Assembly: GCA_947631955.1 (NCBI GenBank) | Contig: CANRNJ010000001.1 | Coordinates: 310,001-374,000, forward strand | DNA length: 64,000 bases | Direction of reading: 5' to 3' | From: an uncultured Lachnospiraceae bacterium | GTDB lineage: Bacteria; Bacillota; Clostridia; Lachnospirales; Lachnospiraceae | Shown: positions 1 through 8,363 of the stretch, one piece after another | Layout of the letters: each line of letters begins with the position of its first letter | Position numbering within the stretch: position 1 is the stretch's first letter | Translations under genes and position numbers: made by a program | Notes under the pieces: model-generated | Seen by the model: only the letters and a program-made list of their open reading frames with translations | What the model was told of the DNA's origin: nothing | Database searches by the model: none

Positions 1-1296
1 ATTGGAAATCTGTTTTTCCACGCCGTCGATCTCCTGCTGCAGCTCTTTCCTCCTGCCGCCCTTGAAAACGCCCATGTATCTGAAAGATACATTGCATTCG
101 GACAGTTCCTTTTTCAGCTTATCCCGTTTTTTCTCACGCTCAAAAATTGCCCTGTTCTGCTTCCCAAGCCTGCCCTCGATCTCTTTCAGGCGGGGATATT
201 TTGCGGCAGGTATCGAAGGCTTTGGATGCGGCGGTCTTTCCGCTGTCTGCTTTGGCTGCTCTGCGGTCTGCTTTGGCTCTGCCGCCCGTTCCGGCTGGGA
301 CTGCTTCACATCTTTGGGTTGCTCCCCATCCAGCCGCCCCTTTGCCGGGAACAGCAGTTTCCGTATGGTTTTTGCGATCAGACGCTCCAGCAACGCAACC
401 GCCGCTTTGACAATATCCCCGAACAGCTCCGGCTTTCTACCGTTCTGCGCCACGGATTCTTTTACCCTGTCCGTGATCTCCGTCTTTTTCAGCTCCAATA
501 TCTCCGTATCAGCTACTCCGCTTACGATTGCACGGTCAACCGCCCTGTTCCACTCCATGCGCATCTCATTGTCCGCCTTTATCTCCTCTGCCTTCGGATT
601 GTTCTTCCCGACCTTCTTTGTGGCAAGGTACGGACCGTTCCTGTCAAAGATGCTGAGCCTGTCCTTATCATCAAGCGCCATCTGGTTGATCAGATCTGTA
701 TAGAATACTTTTGCTTCGTCCAGAAAGGACTCCTGCTTAAAACGCCCGTCTTTTACCGTGAAGATCCTGCGCTCATACGCCTCCCCTTTTTTGATGATCC
801 TGCATCCCCTCCGGACTTCCCCGTTCTCGTCCAGTATCTCTTTTTTGGTGCGCACATGGCGTCCCCGCTCGTCGTAGAACATATTCCGGGACGCTGTCTT
901 TTCCTCCGGCTGCTCCAGACGCTTCCTCTCCGCAAAGATCATGTGGATGTGCAGGTTGGTTTTCCGCTTGTTATGGTGGAGCGCAGCAAAGCACTCCACG
1001 CCGTACTTTTCCCTGAATGCGTCCACCATCCTTTTCAGCAGAGCCTCCTTGTCATGATCGATGAAGCTTTCCGGCAGGGCGATCATCAGCTCCCTCGCCT
1101 CGATGCACTTCCCGTTCGTGCCGCTTTTGGAAAATTCTTCCTGGCTGCACTTTGCCAGCTCCCGCCAGAACGCCCTGTCCGGCTCCGTCGCATAGACCTC
1201 ATACAAATGCTCCTGCTTGGCGTGGCTTGAAATATAGGTGATGCGCCCCGACAGGTTATGCAGCTTTGCCATCTCTATAAATGAGTTTCTTTTCAT
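1..1296 (-). CDS. MobA/MobL-family relaxase, C-terminus outside window
   Basis: Reading frame open from an ATG at 1296 to the left edge (432 codons, no stop), so the gene is cut by the window. It starts MKRNSFIEMAKLHNLSGRI. Around residues 105-120 it has the histidine cluster LHHNKRKTNLHIHMIF, the HUH metal-binding motif of MobA/MobL relaxases that nick oriT and lead DNA transfer. The C-terminal half is rich in Lys, Glu and Gln with repeated AEQPKQTAE-type segments and looks like linker plus coiled coil. GGAAAGG lies 6-10 bases before the start. Known family function is mobilization by a helper conjugation system. No type IV secretion genes are visible, which suggests a mobilizable rather than self-transmissible element. 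Confidence 0.88.
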   Translation of the reverse strand, partial: MKRNSFIEMAKLHNLSGRITYISSHAKQEHLYEVYATEPDRAFWRELAKCSQEEFSKSGTNGKCIEARELMIALPESFIDHDKEALLKRMVDAFREKYGVECFAALHHNKRKTNLHIHMIFAERKRLEQPEEKTASRNMFYDERGRHVRTKKEILDENGEVRRGCRIIKKGEAYERRIFTVKDGRFKQESFLDEAKVFYTDLINQMALDDKDRLSIFDRNGPYLATKKVGKNNPKAEEIKADNEMRMEWNRAVDRAIVSGVADTEILELKKTEITDRVKESVAQNGRKPELFGDIVKAAVALLERLIAKTIRKLLFPAKGRLDGEQPKDVKQSQPERAAEPKQTAEQPKQTAERPPHPKPSIPAAKYPRLKEIEGRLGKQNRAIFEREKKRDKLKKELSECNVSFRYMGVFKGGRRKELQQEIDGVEKQISN

Positions 1297-1429
1297 GATA
1301 CGCCTTTCCTCTCTTTCGGCGGGCGATCCCGCCGCCATGCCCTTTGTGAGCAGCCGCCACAGGGCGGCCTGCTGCGAACCCATGCCCGTATCCGGGCAGT
1401 CCACGGCTGCTGTCTTTGCAGCCTGAGAA

Positions 1430-1620
1430 GGGACTTCGCCGAAGTCCCGTAGGCGCTGTTGCACATCTGCCTTAAAATGTAGCCATAGGCTGCAGCGCCA
1501 TCCATGCGTACCAGCTTTAATGGACGCATGGATAAACCGGGCGGATTTATCCGCACGGAAATTCACGCAAGCGTGAATTTGCCCCCTGCAAGGGCGAAAT
1601 ACCCCGGAGCATAAATCTCT
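1430..1620. other. Candidate oriT: cluster of inverted repeats upstream of the relaxase
   Basis: About 700 bases without a convincing gene (1297-1986) separate the relaxase start from the ParR-like operon. They hold several inverted repeats: GGGACTTCG (1430-1438) with CGAAGTCCC (1440-1448); TCCATGCGT (1501-1509) with ACGCATGGA (from about 1523); GGATAAA with TTTATCC (about 1529-1551); and a perfect palindrome AAATTCACGC (1559-1568), AA, GCGTGAATTT (1571-1580), followed by a GCCC/GGGC hairpin. Relaxases of this family usually act at an oriT just upstream of their own gene beside such repeats. The nick site cannot be assigned by eye. Small ORFs overlapping the region look like chance frames. 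Confidence 0.45.
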
Positions 1621-1761
1621 GATTTGTGCGGAGGGTGTATTTCGCTCTCAAACGCCGAGGGCTTAGGGGAAGGCTTGCGCCCTCCCCGGAAATTGCCACC
1701 TGACGCTCCTTGAAATCTGCCGGAGCTGCTCCCGCCACAGGTCTTTGCAGAACATAAAAAA

Positions 1762-1933
1762 CCGTCTGCCTGAAAGCTGCTATTCCAGCTTCAAAACAGA
1801 CGGCTACACTTACGCCCTTATTTGCAGCCTTCCGGCTGCTCTTTTCCCTTATTATGCAGGCTTTAATGCCTGCCCTTTGATATGCAGCCTTTAACGGCTG
1901 CCTTTTGCCCTTGTTTTGCAGCCTTTCGGCTGC
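1762..1933. repeat. Array of short iterated hairpins (GCAGCC/GGCTGC)
   Basis: Four near-identical hairpins follow each other at 28-34 base spacing: GCAGCC/GGCTGC at 1824-1839, GCAGGC/GCCTGC at 1856-1873, GCAGCC/GGCTGC at 1884-1901 and 1918-1933. Each has a 6 bp stem, a 4-6 base loop and T/C-rich flanks. A larger nested hairpin, CCGTCTG at 1762-1768 with CAGACGG at 1797-1803, precedes them. The array lies between the parR-like terminator and the oriT-like palindromes. It may be a partition centromere, part of oriT or a replication-related site; none of these is proved by the sequence. Confidence 0.6.
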
Positions 1934-1986
1934 ACTTTTCTCTGATTTTGTAAAAATACGGCTTCATTTCCCGCAAATTTGCAAAA

Positions 1987-2022
1987 AACAGGCTACGGTA
2001 AAACCGCTTACCGTAGCCTGTT
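1987..2022 (-). terminator. Rho-independent terminator of the parM-parR-like operon
   Basis: A perfect 15 bp stem (1987-2001 with 2008-2022) and a 6 base loop, followed on the minus strand by a run of T. It lies 14 bases after the stop of the ParR-like gene, as expected for the end of that transcript. Confidence 0.85.
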
Positions 2023-2036
2023 CTGTAATCATTATT

Positions 2037-2573
2037 TTAGAAAGCGTCAAAGTCAATCAGATCATTGTCCGGCGGCTCTGTGGCGTTTTCCGATACAGCT
2101 TCTTCCTGCATATTTCCTACATTCTGTATCTCTGGTCCCGTATCTGCCGGATTGGAAATAATAAGAGAAACGGCTCCGTCCATTACTGCATTTCCATTAT
2201 TCGTACCGTTTGCTGATACCTGACCATACACCATGCCGCCCTGCGCCGCATAAGCCCCCACAGGGACAGATAAGGGAAAAGCCTGCATCTGCGCCATATA
2301 CATCCCGAAAAGCGCCGGAAGGTTGGAGATCACTTTCCTCTCCACCGCCTCCACGATGCGCTCTGCAAAGGCGTCCTCCTTCTCCCTCGTTTCCAGATAG
2401 GGATCATCCTTTCTCTCCACGCACCTGTCGTAATAGTCATTGACCGCCTCGATCACGAACCTGTTCTGCGACTTTGACACCTCCCGCACCTTTGGGGAGT
2501 GCAGAAGCTCCCACGCCCTGCGCTCGTCCTCTTTTTCCGTGTTGAAGCGGATGTTGTGGTTTTTCGTTTTCAT
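2037..2573 (-). CDS. ParR-like partner of the ParM-like protein
   Basis: 178 aa, ATG with GGGGG 5 bases upstream, 11 bases after the stop of the ParM-like gene. The N-terminal ~60 residues (RFNTEKEDERRAWELLHS) are basic and helical, like a ribbon-helix-helix DNA-binding domain. The middle is a low-complexity Gly/Ala/Met/Asn stretch and the C-terminus is acidic (PPDNDLIDFDAF). In ParR proteins the N-terminus binds the centromere and an acidic C-terminal peptide caps the ParM filament; position, size and charge here fit that plan. The assignment rests on architecture and operon context. The family is poorly conserved, so an unrelated small DNA-binding protein remains possible. Confidence 0.6.
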   Translation of the reverse strand: MKTKNHNIRFNTEKEDERRAWELLHSPKVREVSKSQNRFVIEAVNDYYDRCVERKDDPYLETREKEDAFAERIVEAVERKVISNLPALFGMYMAQMQAFPLSVPVGAYAAQGGMVYGQVSANGTNNGNAVMDGAVSLIISNPADTGPEIQNVGNMQEEAVSENATEPPDNDLIDFDAF

Positions 2574-2584
2574 CGGCAGCCCCC

Positions 2585-3550
2585 TTATCCGGCGGAAGCC
2601 ATCGCCTTCTGCCTGCGCAGCTTCATATAGCAGAAGTATTCATACCCTTTGGCGTTCGCCCGTATGTCGTGGTTGAAAGTGACATTATCATGGTCGTAAT
2701 CCCCGGCAAATTCCACAACCTTTGCGCCGCCGCCCATGACATACAGCTTCATAAGGTTCGGGTTATAGCCGTGCGCTTTCAGCTCCGCAAATATCCTCCC
2801 TGCATAGGACTTTGCCGCTTCCTCCATGAGTGCCTTGTAATCGCCGCCCACATCAGCATCCCCGTACCTCAGATAGTTCTCGATGACCTCTGCCGGAAGT
2901 TCTTCCGCTTTCCTGTCCAGGATAAGATTGCGGATTGCCATAAAACATTCATTCGCTCCCATCTTCACTGTCCATGATCTGCTCTCGCTTGCCTTGCCAT
3001 TATTGAGTATCATCACATTCATTGTTCCATTGCCAATATCCGCTATCATGTGCATCCCTTTGAAATCCGGCAGGCTCTCCGCTATCGCCGCATAGCACTG
3101 CGGCATGACCGTGCAGTCTGCGATGTCAACGGCATAACGCTTTCCGGCATACTTGTAATCCACATGGCGGTTCTGCATCATATACTCACGGAAAGCCTCC
3201 CGCTGCGTCTGCACCCACTTTAAAGGAAGCCCCACCGCAAGATGCAGCCTTGCGGCGTTCAGCCCCCTTGCATGGAGTTCCTTTGCGATGGCGGCTAATG
3301 TCAGGATGTAGTTGTCCTCGTCCATGCTCTTTTCCGCCACGAAATCCTTATGCCCCTCGCCTATGGTGTAATAAGCGCCGCCGTATTCCAGATAGTCCCT
3401 TGTAAAAATGGGCGGCTGGCTGCTCTTTGCCACGGCAGTCGGGAAACAGCACCTTGCCGTCTTGTAGTTCCCGTATCCTGCGTCCACGCCTAAAATGATT
3501 GTTCCGTTCATGTTATAATCCCTGATCTTTGTCATGTCTGTCATCCTCAC
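2585..3550 (-). CDS. parM: ParM/StbA-family actin-like ATPase
   Basis: About 321 aa. Actin-fold ATPase motifs are visible: phosphate-1 loop LGVDAGYGNYKT near residue 20, phosphate-2 ADIGNGTMNVMIL near 170 and the adenosine motif VMGGGAK near 270. ParM-type proteins form dynamic filaments that push plasmid copies apart. The annotated ATG is at 3550, but GTGAGG is better spaced for the ATG at 3544, and homologues may start later still at MNGTIILG. It is followed by the ParR-like gene and a terminator. A segregation pair in an integrative element suggests a circular or replicating stage that must be maintained, or a related role during transfer. Confidence 0.82.
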   Translation of the reverse strand: MRMTDMTKIRDYNMNGTIILGVDAGYGNYKTARCCFPTAVAKSSQPPIFTRDYLEYGGAYYTIGEGHKDFVAEKSMDEDNYILTLAAIAKELHARGLNAARLHLAVGLPLKWVQTQREAFREYMMQNRHVDYKYAGKRYAVDIADCTVMPQCYAAIAESLPDFKGMHMIADIGNGTMNVMILNNGKASESRSWTVKMGANECFMAIRNLILDRKAEELPAEVIENYLRYGDADVGGDYKALMEEAAKSYAGRIFAELKAHGYNPNLMKLYVMGGGAKVVEFAGDYDHDNVTFNHDIRANAKGYEYFCYMKLRRQKAMASAG

Positions 3551-3607
3551 TTTCCATATTGTTGTTCAGCAGGCAGACATCCGCCTGCCTTCCTGTGCCC
3601 TGACGGT

Positions 3608-5581
3608 TCATTTCCCATATTTAAGCTTCACTTCCTCTTTGGTGGGAAATCTGATCTCCACGACAACCTTGTTTTCTCCCGCCACCATAGCCGCAACCTG
3701 CTCCGTGCTGTCTGTATGCAGGAGTTCATCTGCCAAAAGCTCCGCCTCTGCAAACTGCTTCTGCCTGTCCGACTCCCTTGCGCCCTCGATCACATGGCGA
3801 ACCTCCAGCCTGCGCTTTCTGCGGTAGGCTTTCTGGTATTCACGCTGGTACTGGCGGCGCTTCCGCTTCTTTTCCTCCGCCGCCATTTCTTCCTCTGAAA
3901 GCTCCTGCACTGGAAGTTCCACCTTCCCGATATAGTTTAGGAAAATCTCGATCTCCTGCACACGGTCTCCGTCTGTTTTCTCGATTTTGTGTACCAGCAC
4001 TTTGTCCACAAACTCATTGACGATGGCAGGTGTAAGTTCCCGGATGTCGGTATACTTATGGACAAGGGAAAGAAATTCCCCTGTCCTATCCGTGTCATTC
4101 TCAAACTGCACCAGCTTCTCCCTGATTTCCTGCATGGAAATTTCAATCTCCTGCTGTTCCCTCTCATAATCGGAAGAAAGCATCTCATACCGTCTGTCCG
4201 GCAGTTTCCCCATTGCGTTGTCCTCATACACTTTTTTGACCAGCAGGTCAAGGTCTGCAGAGCGCTTCTCTTTTCTGGCAAGCTCTGCCCTCAGCTTCCT
4301 TGCCTCGCTTCTATCCCTGACCTCTGATGCACTCCGCATATTCTTTATGAATGCCGCCTCGTCCATGCGGACGCTCTTTAAGGCGTACCGTATCGTTTCA
4401 AGGATGAGCTGCTTTACCGTGTCCTCTTTGATGGAATGGGAGCAGCATACCTGCCTGTACTGCTTTCTGCCGCTGTTATAGGTGCTGCAGTTAAAGCCTG
4501 CGGGTGTGCGCTGGATTTCACCATTCGGGATGCCCTGCCAGTCCCTGCCTGCTCTTGTTGTGCCTCTGCGGTAGTGCATCTTCCCTCCGCAGTCCGCACA
4601 ATAGAGTTTTCCGGTCAGCAGGCTCCCTTCCCCGCTGGTGCTAATCCTACGGACGGTCTTTCTCAATTCCTGCACCAGATACCATGTCCTGCGGTCTATG
4701 ACTGCTTCATGGGTGTTTTGGAAAACAAGGATTTCATCACTGCCGTTTTTTACCACTTTTTTATCTTTATAAGATTCCTTATGGCTGCGGAAATTCACGG
4801 TATCGCCCATGTATTCCGCTCTTTCCAATATCCTCATGACCGAGCTGCCTGTCCAGTTATAAGGGGTTTCAAAATCGCACATGGTCTTATAGTTCCCCCT
4901 CTGTCTGGAAGCCTGATAGTAAGACGGCTTCTCCACTTTTTCCTCCGTAAGCTGCCTTGCGATCTGGTATGGACCTTTTCCCTCAACCGTCATCCGAAAT
5001 ATCCTGCGCACAATCTCCGCCGCTTCCTCGTCAATGATCCAGACATTTTTATCATCAGGGCTTTTCACATACCCGTATGGCGGGTTGCTCGTGACAGGCT
5101 TCCCGTCTTTCCCCTTCGCCTGCAGCACTGCCCTGATCTTCCTGCTGCAGTCCCGCAGATACCATTCGTTCATGATATTCAAAAAAGGGGCGAATTCACT
5201 GCTGGTGTTGTTGTCGCTGTCAACACCGTTGGAGACAGCAATGAAACGGACACCCTTTTCCCGGAAGAACACCTCGGTATAAAACCCTACCTGAAGGTAA
5301 TCCCTCCCGACACGGCTCATGTCCTTTACAATGACTGTGCCAATGCTGCCTTTCTCAATCTCTGCCAGCATCCGCTTCCATCCCGGTCTGTCAAAACTGC
5401 CGCCGGAAAACCCGTCATCCGTAAAATGCGCCGTGTTCGTGTATCCGTTGTTTTTCGCATAATCCTCCAGCATCTTCTTCTGGTTGACTATGCTGTTGCT
5501 GTCCCCCGCAAGATCATCGTCCCTTGAGAGCCGCTCATAAAGAGCTGTTATTCTGTTGTCACCAGCCGTCCTGTTGTTCAT
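3608..5581 (-). CDS. Large serine recombinase (TnpX/TndX type)
   Basis: 657 aa. N-terminal resolvase domain with catalytic serine in ALYERLSRDD (about residue 20) and the DGFSGGSFDRPGW and DMSRVGRDY blocks. Then comes the recombinase domain (PPYGYVKSPDDKNVW), a zinc ribbon (CADCGG near 330 with a later CCSH pair) and a long Lys/Glu-rich coiled coil with a DUF4368-like C-terminus. Such enzymes excise and integrate Tn4451-family elements, normally as a circle with a GA dinucleotide at the crossover. Strong AAGGAG site before the ATG at 5581. The gene overlaps tnpW by 4 bases (ATGA), so the two are translationally coupled. Length and motifs are intact and an active enzyme is expected. Confidence 0.93.
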   Translation of the reverse strand: MNNRTAGDNRITALYERLSRDDDLAGDSNSIVNQKKMLEDYAKNNGYTNTAHFTDDGFSGGSFDRPGWKRMLAEIEKGSIGTVIVKDMSRVGRDYLQVGFYTEVFFREKGVRFIAVSNGVDSDNNTSSEFAPFLNIMNEWYLRDCSRKIRAVLQAKGKDGKPVTSNPPYGYVKSPDDKNVWIIDEEAAEIVRRIFRMTVEGKGPYQIARQLTEEKVEKPSYYQASRQRGNYKTMCDFETPYNWTGSSVMRILERAEYMGDTVNFRSHKESYKDKKVVKNGSDEILVFQNTHEAVIDRRTWYLVQELRKTVRRISTSGEGSLLTGKLYCADCGGKMHYRRGTTRAGRDWQGIPNGEIQRTPAGFNCSTYNSGRKQYRQVCCSHSIKEDTVKQLILETIRYALKSVRMDEAAFIKNMRSASEVRDRSEARKLRAELARKEKRSADLDLLVKKVYEDNAMGKLPDRRYEMLSSDYEREQQEIEISMQEIREKLVQFENDTDRTGEFLSLVHKYTDIRELTPAIVNEFVDKVLVHKIEKTDGDRVQEIEIFLNYIGKVELPVQELSEEEMAAEEKKRKRRQYQREYQKAYRRKRRLEVRHVIEGARESDRQKQFAEAELLADELLHTDSTEQVAAMVAGENKVVVEIRFPTKEEVKLKYGK

Positions 5582-5820
5582 TCCGAACTCCTTTCCGGCG
5601 GCTGGCTCATCTGTGGTGTTTCCATCATACCACAGTTTCCGCCCCCTGTCATCACCTCATTGCAGATCAGGCGGGAAATTTTTTCCTCCGGCGTGTCCGC
5701 ATATCCCGAACCCGTATACACCCTGACCACAAAAAGCGTCCCGCCGATCCTGCGGCAAAAAGAGCCTGCCGGGGACGCAGCCGCTTTCCCTGCGCCGTTA
5801 TCCGTTTTTAATGCCTCCAT
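5578..5820 (-). CDS. tnpW: TnpW-family small transposon protein
   Basis: 80 aa. The core SFCRRIGGTLFVVRVYTGS and DTPEEKISRLICNEV resembles the short TnpW proteins of Tn4451-like elements, whose biochemical role is unknown. It lies directly upstream of the serine recombinase and overlaps it by 4 bases. AAAGGA stands 9 bases before the ATG. The pairing suggests an accessory or regulatory role in recombination, but this is only inferred from linkage. Confidence 0.75.
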   Translation of the reverse strand: MEALKTDNGAGKAAASPAGSFCRRIGGTLFVVRVYTGSGYADTPEEKISRLICNEVMTGGGNCGMMETPQMSQPPERSSE

Positions 5821-5903
5821 TCATCCAATCCTTTCTTGCGCATATGGCGCATATCCTTTATAATACTTAGCAGACTTCCGTGTCCGGTAACCGGATTTTT
5901 CAT
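5808..5903 (-). CDS. Possible 31-aa leader ORF upstream of tnpW
   Basis: A short frame (MKNPVTGHGSLLSIIKDMRH and 11 more residues) starts at 5903 and overlaps the start of tnpW. It directly follows a four-codon mini-ORF (MGYG, ATG at 5918) whose TAA abuts its ATG. An excellent ribosome site, AAAGGAGGG, stands before the mini-ORF. The arrangement AAAGGAGGG, four codons, TAAATG, 31 codons, overlap with tnpW looks like a chain of coupled starts and could tune recombinase expression. No homology is recognised. The longer overlapping frame 5821-6045 lacks such a start signal. Confidence 0.35.
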   Translation of the reverse strand: MKNPVTGHGSLLSIIKDMRHMRKKGLDEWRH

Positions 5904-6059
5904 TTATCCGTATCCCATAAGCCCGCCCTCCTTTCGTAATTGTTTTTTTCTTGAAAAGAATTACCCTTCCACTGATAGGAGAAAAACGGCTATAAAAACG
6001 GAAGTGTTTTTGAAAAAACTGCTGCATTTTTTTATTTTTCTGCAAAGGACTGACTGCAA

Positions 6060-6716
6060 ATGCCGAAATACGCTGAGTTCCAGGCGTTCAGGGAACAAAA
6101 CTTAATAACGGAAGCGGACGGGGATATGCTGCACCGGGAAGCCCGTGCGCTCGCCCTGCGGCGTATCGAGGAAAGCGCAAGGACAGAGGATGATTTCAGG
6201 GAAGTCATACAATGGTGGGACAGGCTGGACGCCAACCGGGAGCGTAAGGAAAGGAGCCATGAGATCGGGCGCTCTGACGTGCCGCTGGAATGGGGCGCAG
6301 ACAGGCTCTCCCTTTCCGGCGGCACGTCCTATGAAATGGTCCTGCAGAAGCTCCTGCTCATGGGCGAGTTCCTCGACGCCATCTTTGACCGCCCGGAAAC
6401 GCTGCACGAGCTTGTCACGGATGCAGACCTGTCAGGGATATTGAAAAACTTAAAGCCGCACCAGAAGAATATGCTCTACTGCCTGTTCCTGCATGATTAC
6501 ACCGCTCTGGAGTATGCGGACAGCATCGGGCAGACAGACCGCAACGTGCGGGGCGTCCGGGAAACAACGCTGAAAAAGCTGCGCAGGCTCTATGGCGTTG
6601 TGCTGGCAGACAGGAAGGAAAACCATCTGCCGATGACGCTGGATGAGAGGTATTTTCTGGAGAACGGGGTGCGGAAGAAAGGGAAAAGCGGAAAGCCGAA
6701 AGCGGGGAACACATGA
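6060..6716 (+). CDS. Sigma-factor-like DNA-binding regulator of the element
   Basis: 218 aa, divergent from the tnpW-recombinase operon. Residues about 125-185 (LKPHQKNMLYCLFLHDYTALEYADSIG and following) form a helix-turn-helix like sigma region 4: an acidic helix, 'TALEYADSIGQTDRNVRGV' as turn and recognition helix, then a basic KKLRRLYG end. No clear region 2 is seen, so it may be a sigma-like activator rather than a complete sigma factor. AAAGGA lies 10 bases before the ATG. Its position opposite the recombinase promoter suggests control of element excision or transfer, an inference from layout only. Confidence 0.6.
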   Translation: MPKYAEFQAFREQNLITEADGDMLHREARALALRRIEESARTEDDFREVIQWWDRLDANRERKERSHEIGRSDVPLEWGADRLSLSGGTSYEMVLQKLLLMGEFLDAIFDRPETLHELVTDADLSGILKNLKPHQKNMLYCLFLHDYTALEYADSIGQTDRNVRGVRETTLKKLRRLYGVVLADRKENHLPMTLDERYFLENGVRKKGKSGKPKAGNT

Positions 6717-6849
6717 TCTGAAACGCAAACGGCTTGACCTCCAAGCAGTAACCGATTATAATAAAGGAGATATTACATCCAGAAATGTAATGGATAACCG
6801 ACAGACAGATAAATGAATAGATGGATTGCATAGGCAGATTGGAGATTTT

Positions 6850-7767
6850 ATGAAGAACTTTTTTGAACACACCAGCGCACCGTGGATTCGGTACAGCGGC
6901 TATGAATATCAGACAGGCAGCGACGGGAACCTCTACATAACGGTTTCAAAGGATGCAAAGCCCCAGATGTACCGCCCCATGCAGGATGCGGGGCAGCTTG
7001 TCATGGACGCCGTAAATGTCGGTCTTGCCGCCATGCACAAGGCTCCGGCGGAAGAGCTGAAGGAGTCCGTTCTCGGCTTTGTGCAGAAATATGGCTTCCT
7101 CGGCTTTATGACCGCCCTGCCGACAACGGCGGAGTTCATAACCTATGAATCCGTGTACCTCCCCAAAAACCATTTCATAAAGGAAGAAACGCTCCCCACA
7201 GAGGACTATCTTGCCTGTTTTTATCCTTTTGAAAAGCCGGATTTCCAGAAAAACAGCGTGGAATCTGGATGGTCTGTGACTGACCGGGATGGCATTGCGG
7301 TCACGATGGCGCTGGGGAATGTGCCGCAGGCAGTGGCGATGGAACACCAGAGGGAGTATGCGGAGAGATACGACTGGATCGTAAAGGAGTTTACCGACCT
7401 TGCGTTTACCTTTGTGACAAGCTTCCTCTATTACCTCGATTATGATTCGATTGACGAGGACACCCGCAGCCTGTACCGTCAGGGCATCTCCGCTTTCGGC
7501 GGCGTCTCCCCGACCTACCGGATAGCGCTTGGGGCGGATGCGCCCATGATCGTGTGGGACTTCCACTCCCTGCTCGTCATGGTGCAGATGTGCTTCTCCC
7601 TTCTGCTTACGGATAAGAACACGGATATGCGCCTGTGCAAACACTGCAAGAAAGCCTTTATCGCAAGCAGGAAAGGGAACGAATTTTGCAGCCCGCAATG
7701 TAAGAACCAGTTTAACGTCTACAAATCAAGGGAGAAAAAGAAAGAGAACAGACCGGATAATCACTGA
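6850..7767 (+). CDS. DUF6076-like protein with C-terminal zinc finger
   Basis: 305 aa from the ATG at 6850, which has TTGGAG five bases upstream; an in-frame TTG at 6826 lacks such a site. The long N-terminal part has no motif I can name. The C-terminus carries CKHCKKAFIASRKGNEFCSP followed by QC, a four-cysteine zinc finger of the CGNR/MYM-like shape, and ends in a very basic KSREKKKENR tail, so nucleic-acid binding is likely. It lies 133 bases after the sigma-like gene on the same strand and the pair may be cotranscribed. Proteins of this shape are common beside mobile-element regulators in Lachnospiraceae, but their function is not known. Confidence 0.6.
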   Translation: MKNFFEHTSAPWIRYSGYEYQTGSDGNLYITVSKDAKPQMYRPMQDAGQLVMDAVNVGLAAMHKAPAEELKESVLGFVQKYGFLGFMTALPTTAEFITYESVYLPKNHFIKEETLPTEDYLACFYPFEKPDFQKNSVESGWSVTDRDGIAVTMALGNVPQAVAMEHQREYAERYDWIVKEFTDLAFTFVTSFLYYLDYDSIDEDTRSLYRQGISAFGGVSPTYRIALGADAPMIVWDFHSLLVMVQMCFSLLLTDKNTDMRLCKHCKKAFIASRKGNEFCSPQCKNQFNVYKSREKKKENRPDNH

Positions 7768-7887
7768 AAAATGCTTGCGGCGATCCGGAGATTGTGGTAT
7801 ATTAAACATAAAGAAGGACATCTGCGCTAACAGATGCCCCACAGGAGCTACCGATAGACGGTTAGCCCGATTCATAAGTTTACAGCT

Positions 7888-7923
7888 AATAGCCGCTTAC
7901 CTTGTCACGGGAGGGCGGCTATT
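7888..7923 (-). terminator. Inverted repeat over the stop of the small toxin-like ORF
   Basis: AATAGCCGC (7888-7896) and GCGGCTATT (7915-7923) form a perfect 9 bp stem with an 18 base loop. It overlaps the TAG of the 32-aa ORF on the minus strand. It lacks a clear T run, so it may be a terminator or the base of an RNA structure, for example pairing with an antisense RNA. Confidence 0.4.
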
Positions 7924-8017
7924 CCTGTGTCTTGTTACTATCTTTACCAAAAGAGTATCCGATTCCAAAGCAGGTCAAGCCGAAGCTCAGCACCGCAATC
8001 AGTCCCAAAATATCCAT
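7919..8017 (-). CDS. 32-aa hydrophobic peptide, holin-like type I toxin candidate
   Basis: Too short for routine ORF calls. ATG at 8017 with AAAGGAGGG ten bases upstream. The peptide MDILGLIAVLSFGLTCFGIG continues with a short polar KDSNKTQE tail: one membrane segment and a charged end, typical of Fst/TxpA or holin-like type I toxins. Strong hairpins flank it, and the rest of the 7768-8363 gap has no other gene. On the plus strand this gap could encode an antisense antitoxin RNA, but I cannot place its promoter. Its place inside the mobile element would fit a stabilising toxin-antitoxin module. Confidence 0.5.
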   Translation of the reverse strand: MDILGLIAVLSFGLTCFGIGYSFGKDSNKTQE

Positions 8018-8363
8018 ATGGCTCAGCCCTCCTTTCCCAGATTCCCTTACGGGTTTCTATGTAATCGGAGGGTCACAGTCCCTCCGGAGAGGGCTAACCG
8101 CCTACCATCCTGGCAGTCCCAGATAAATATTACCACAATTCGACAGGAAGTACAATCTGATTTTCCCTTTTTCCACTGTAATTCTCTAATTCCAAAATCG
8201 TATCAGACCCCGACAGCGCTTTACACGAATGTCAAGGGAAAGGTGGAGATTTTCGCAGAAAATACTACCTGACCTTGACATTCAATTTGCGCTATAATGA
8301 TTTAAGGGCGGGAGCATTTCATGCCACCGCCCTTGATTACTTTTAGCGAACTTGTGATAGCTG

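Noticed and set aside
226..1230. 334-codon plus-strand frame
   Set aside because: Antisense to the relaxase, which has HUH motifs and a ribosome site.
1547..1738. Small minus-strand ORFs in the relaxase upstream gap (also 1293-1556)
   Set aside because: No ribosome sites and they follow the palindromes of the oriT-like region; the second ends inside the relaxase start by chance.
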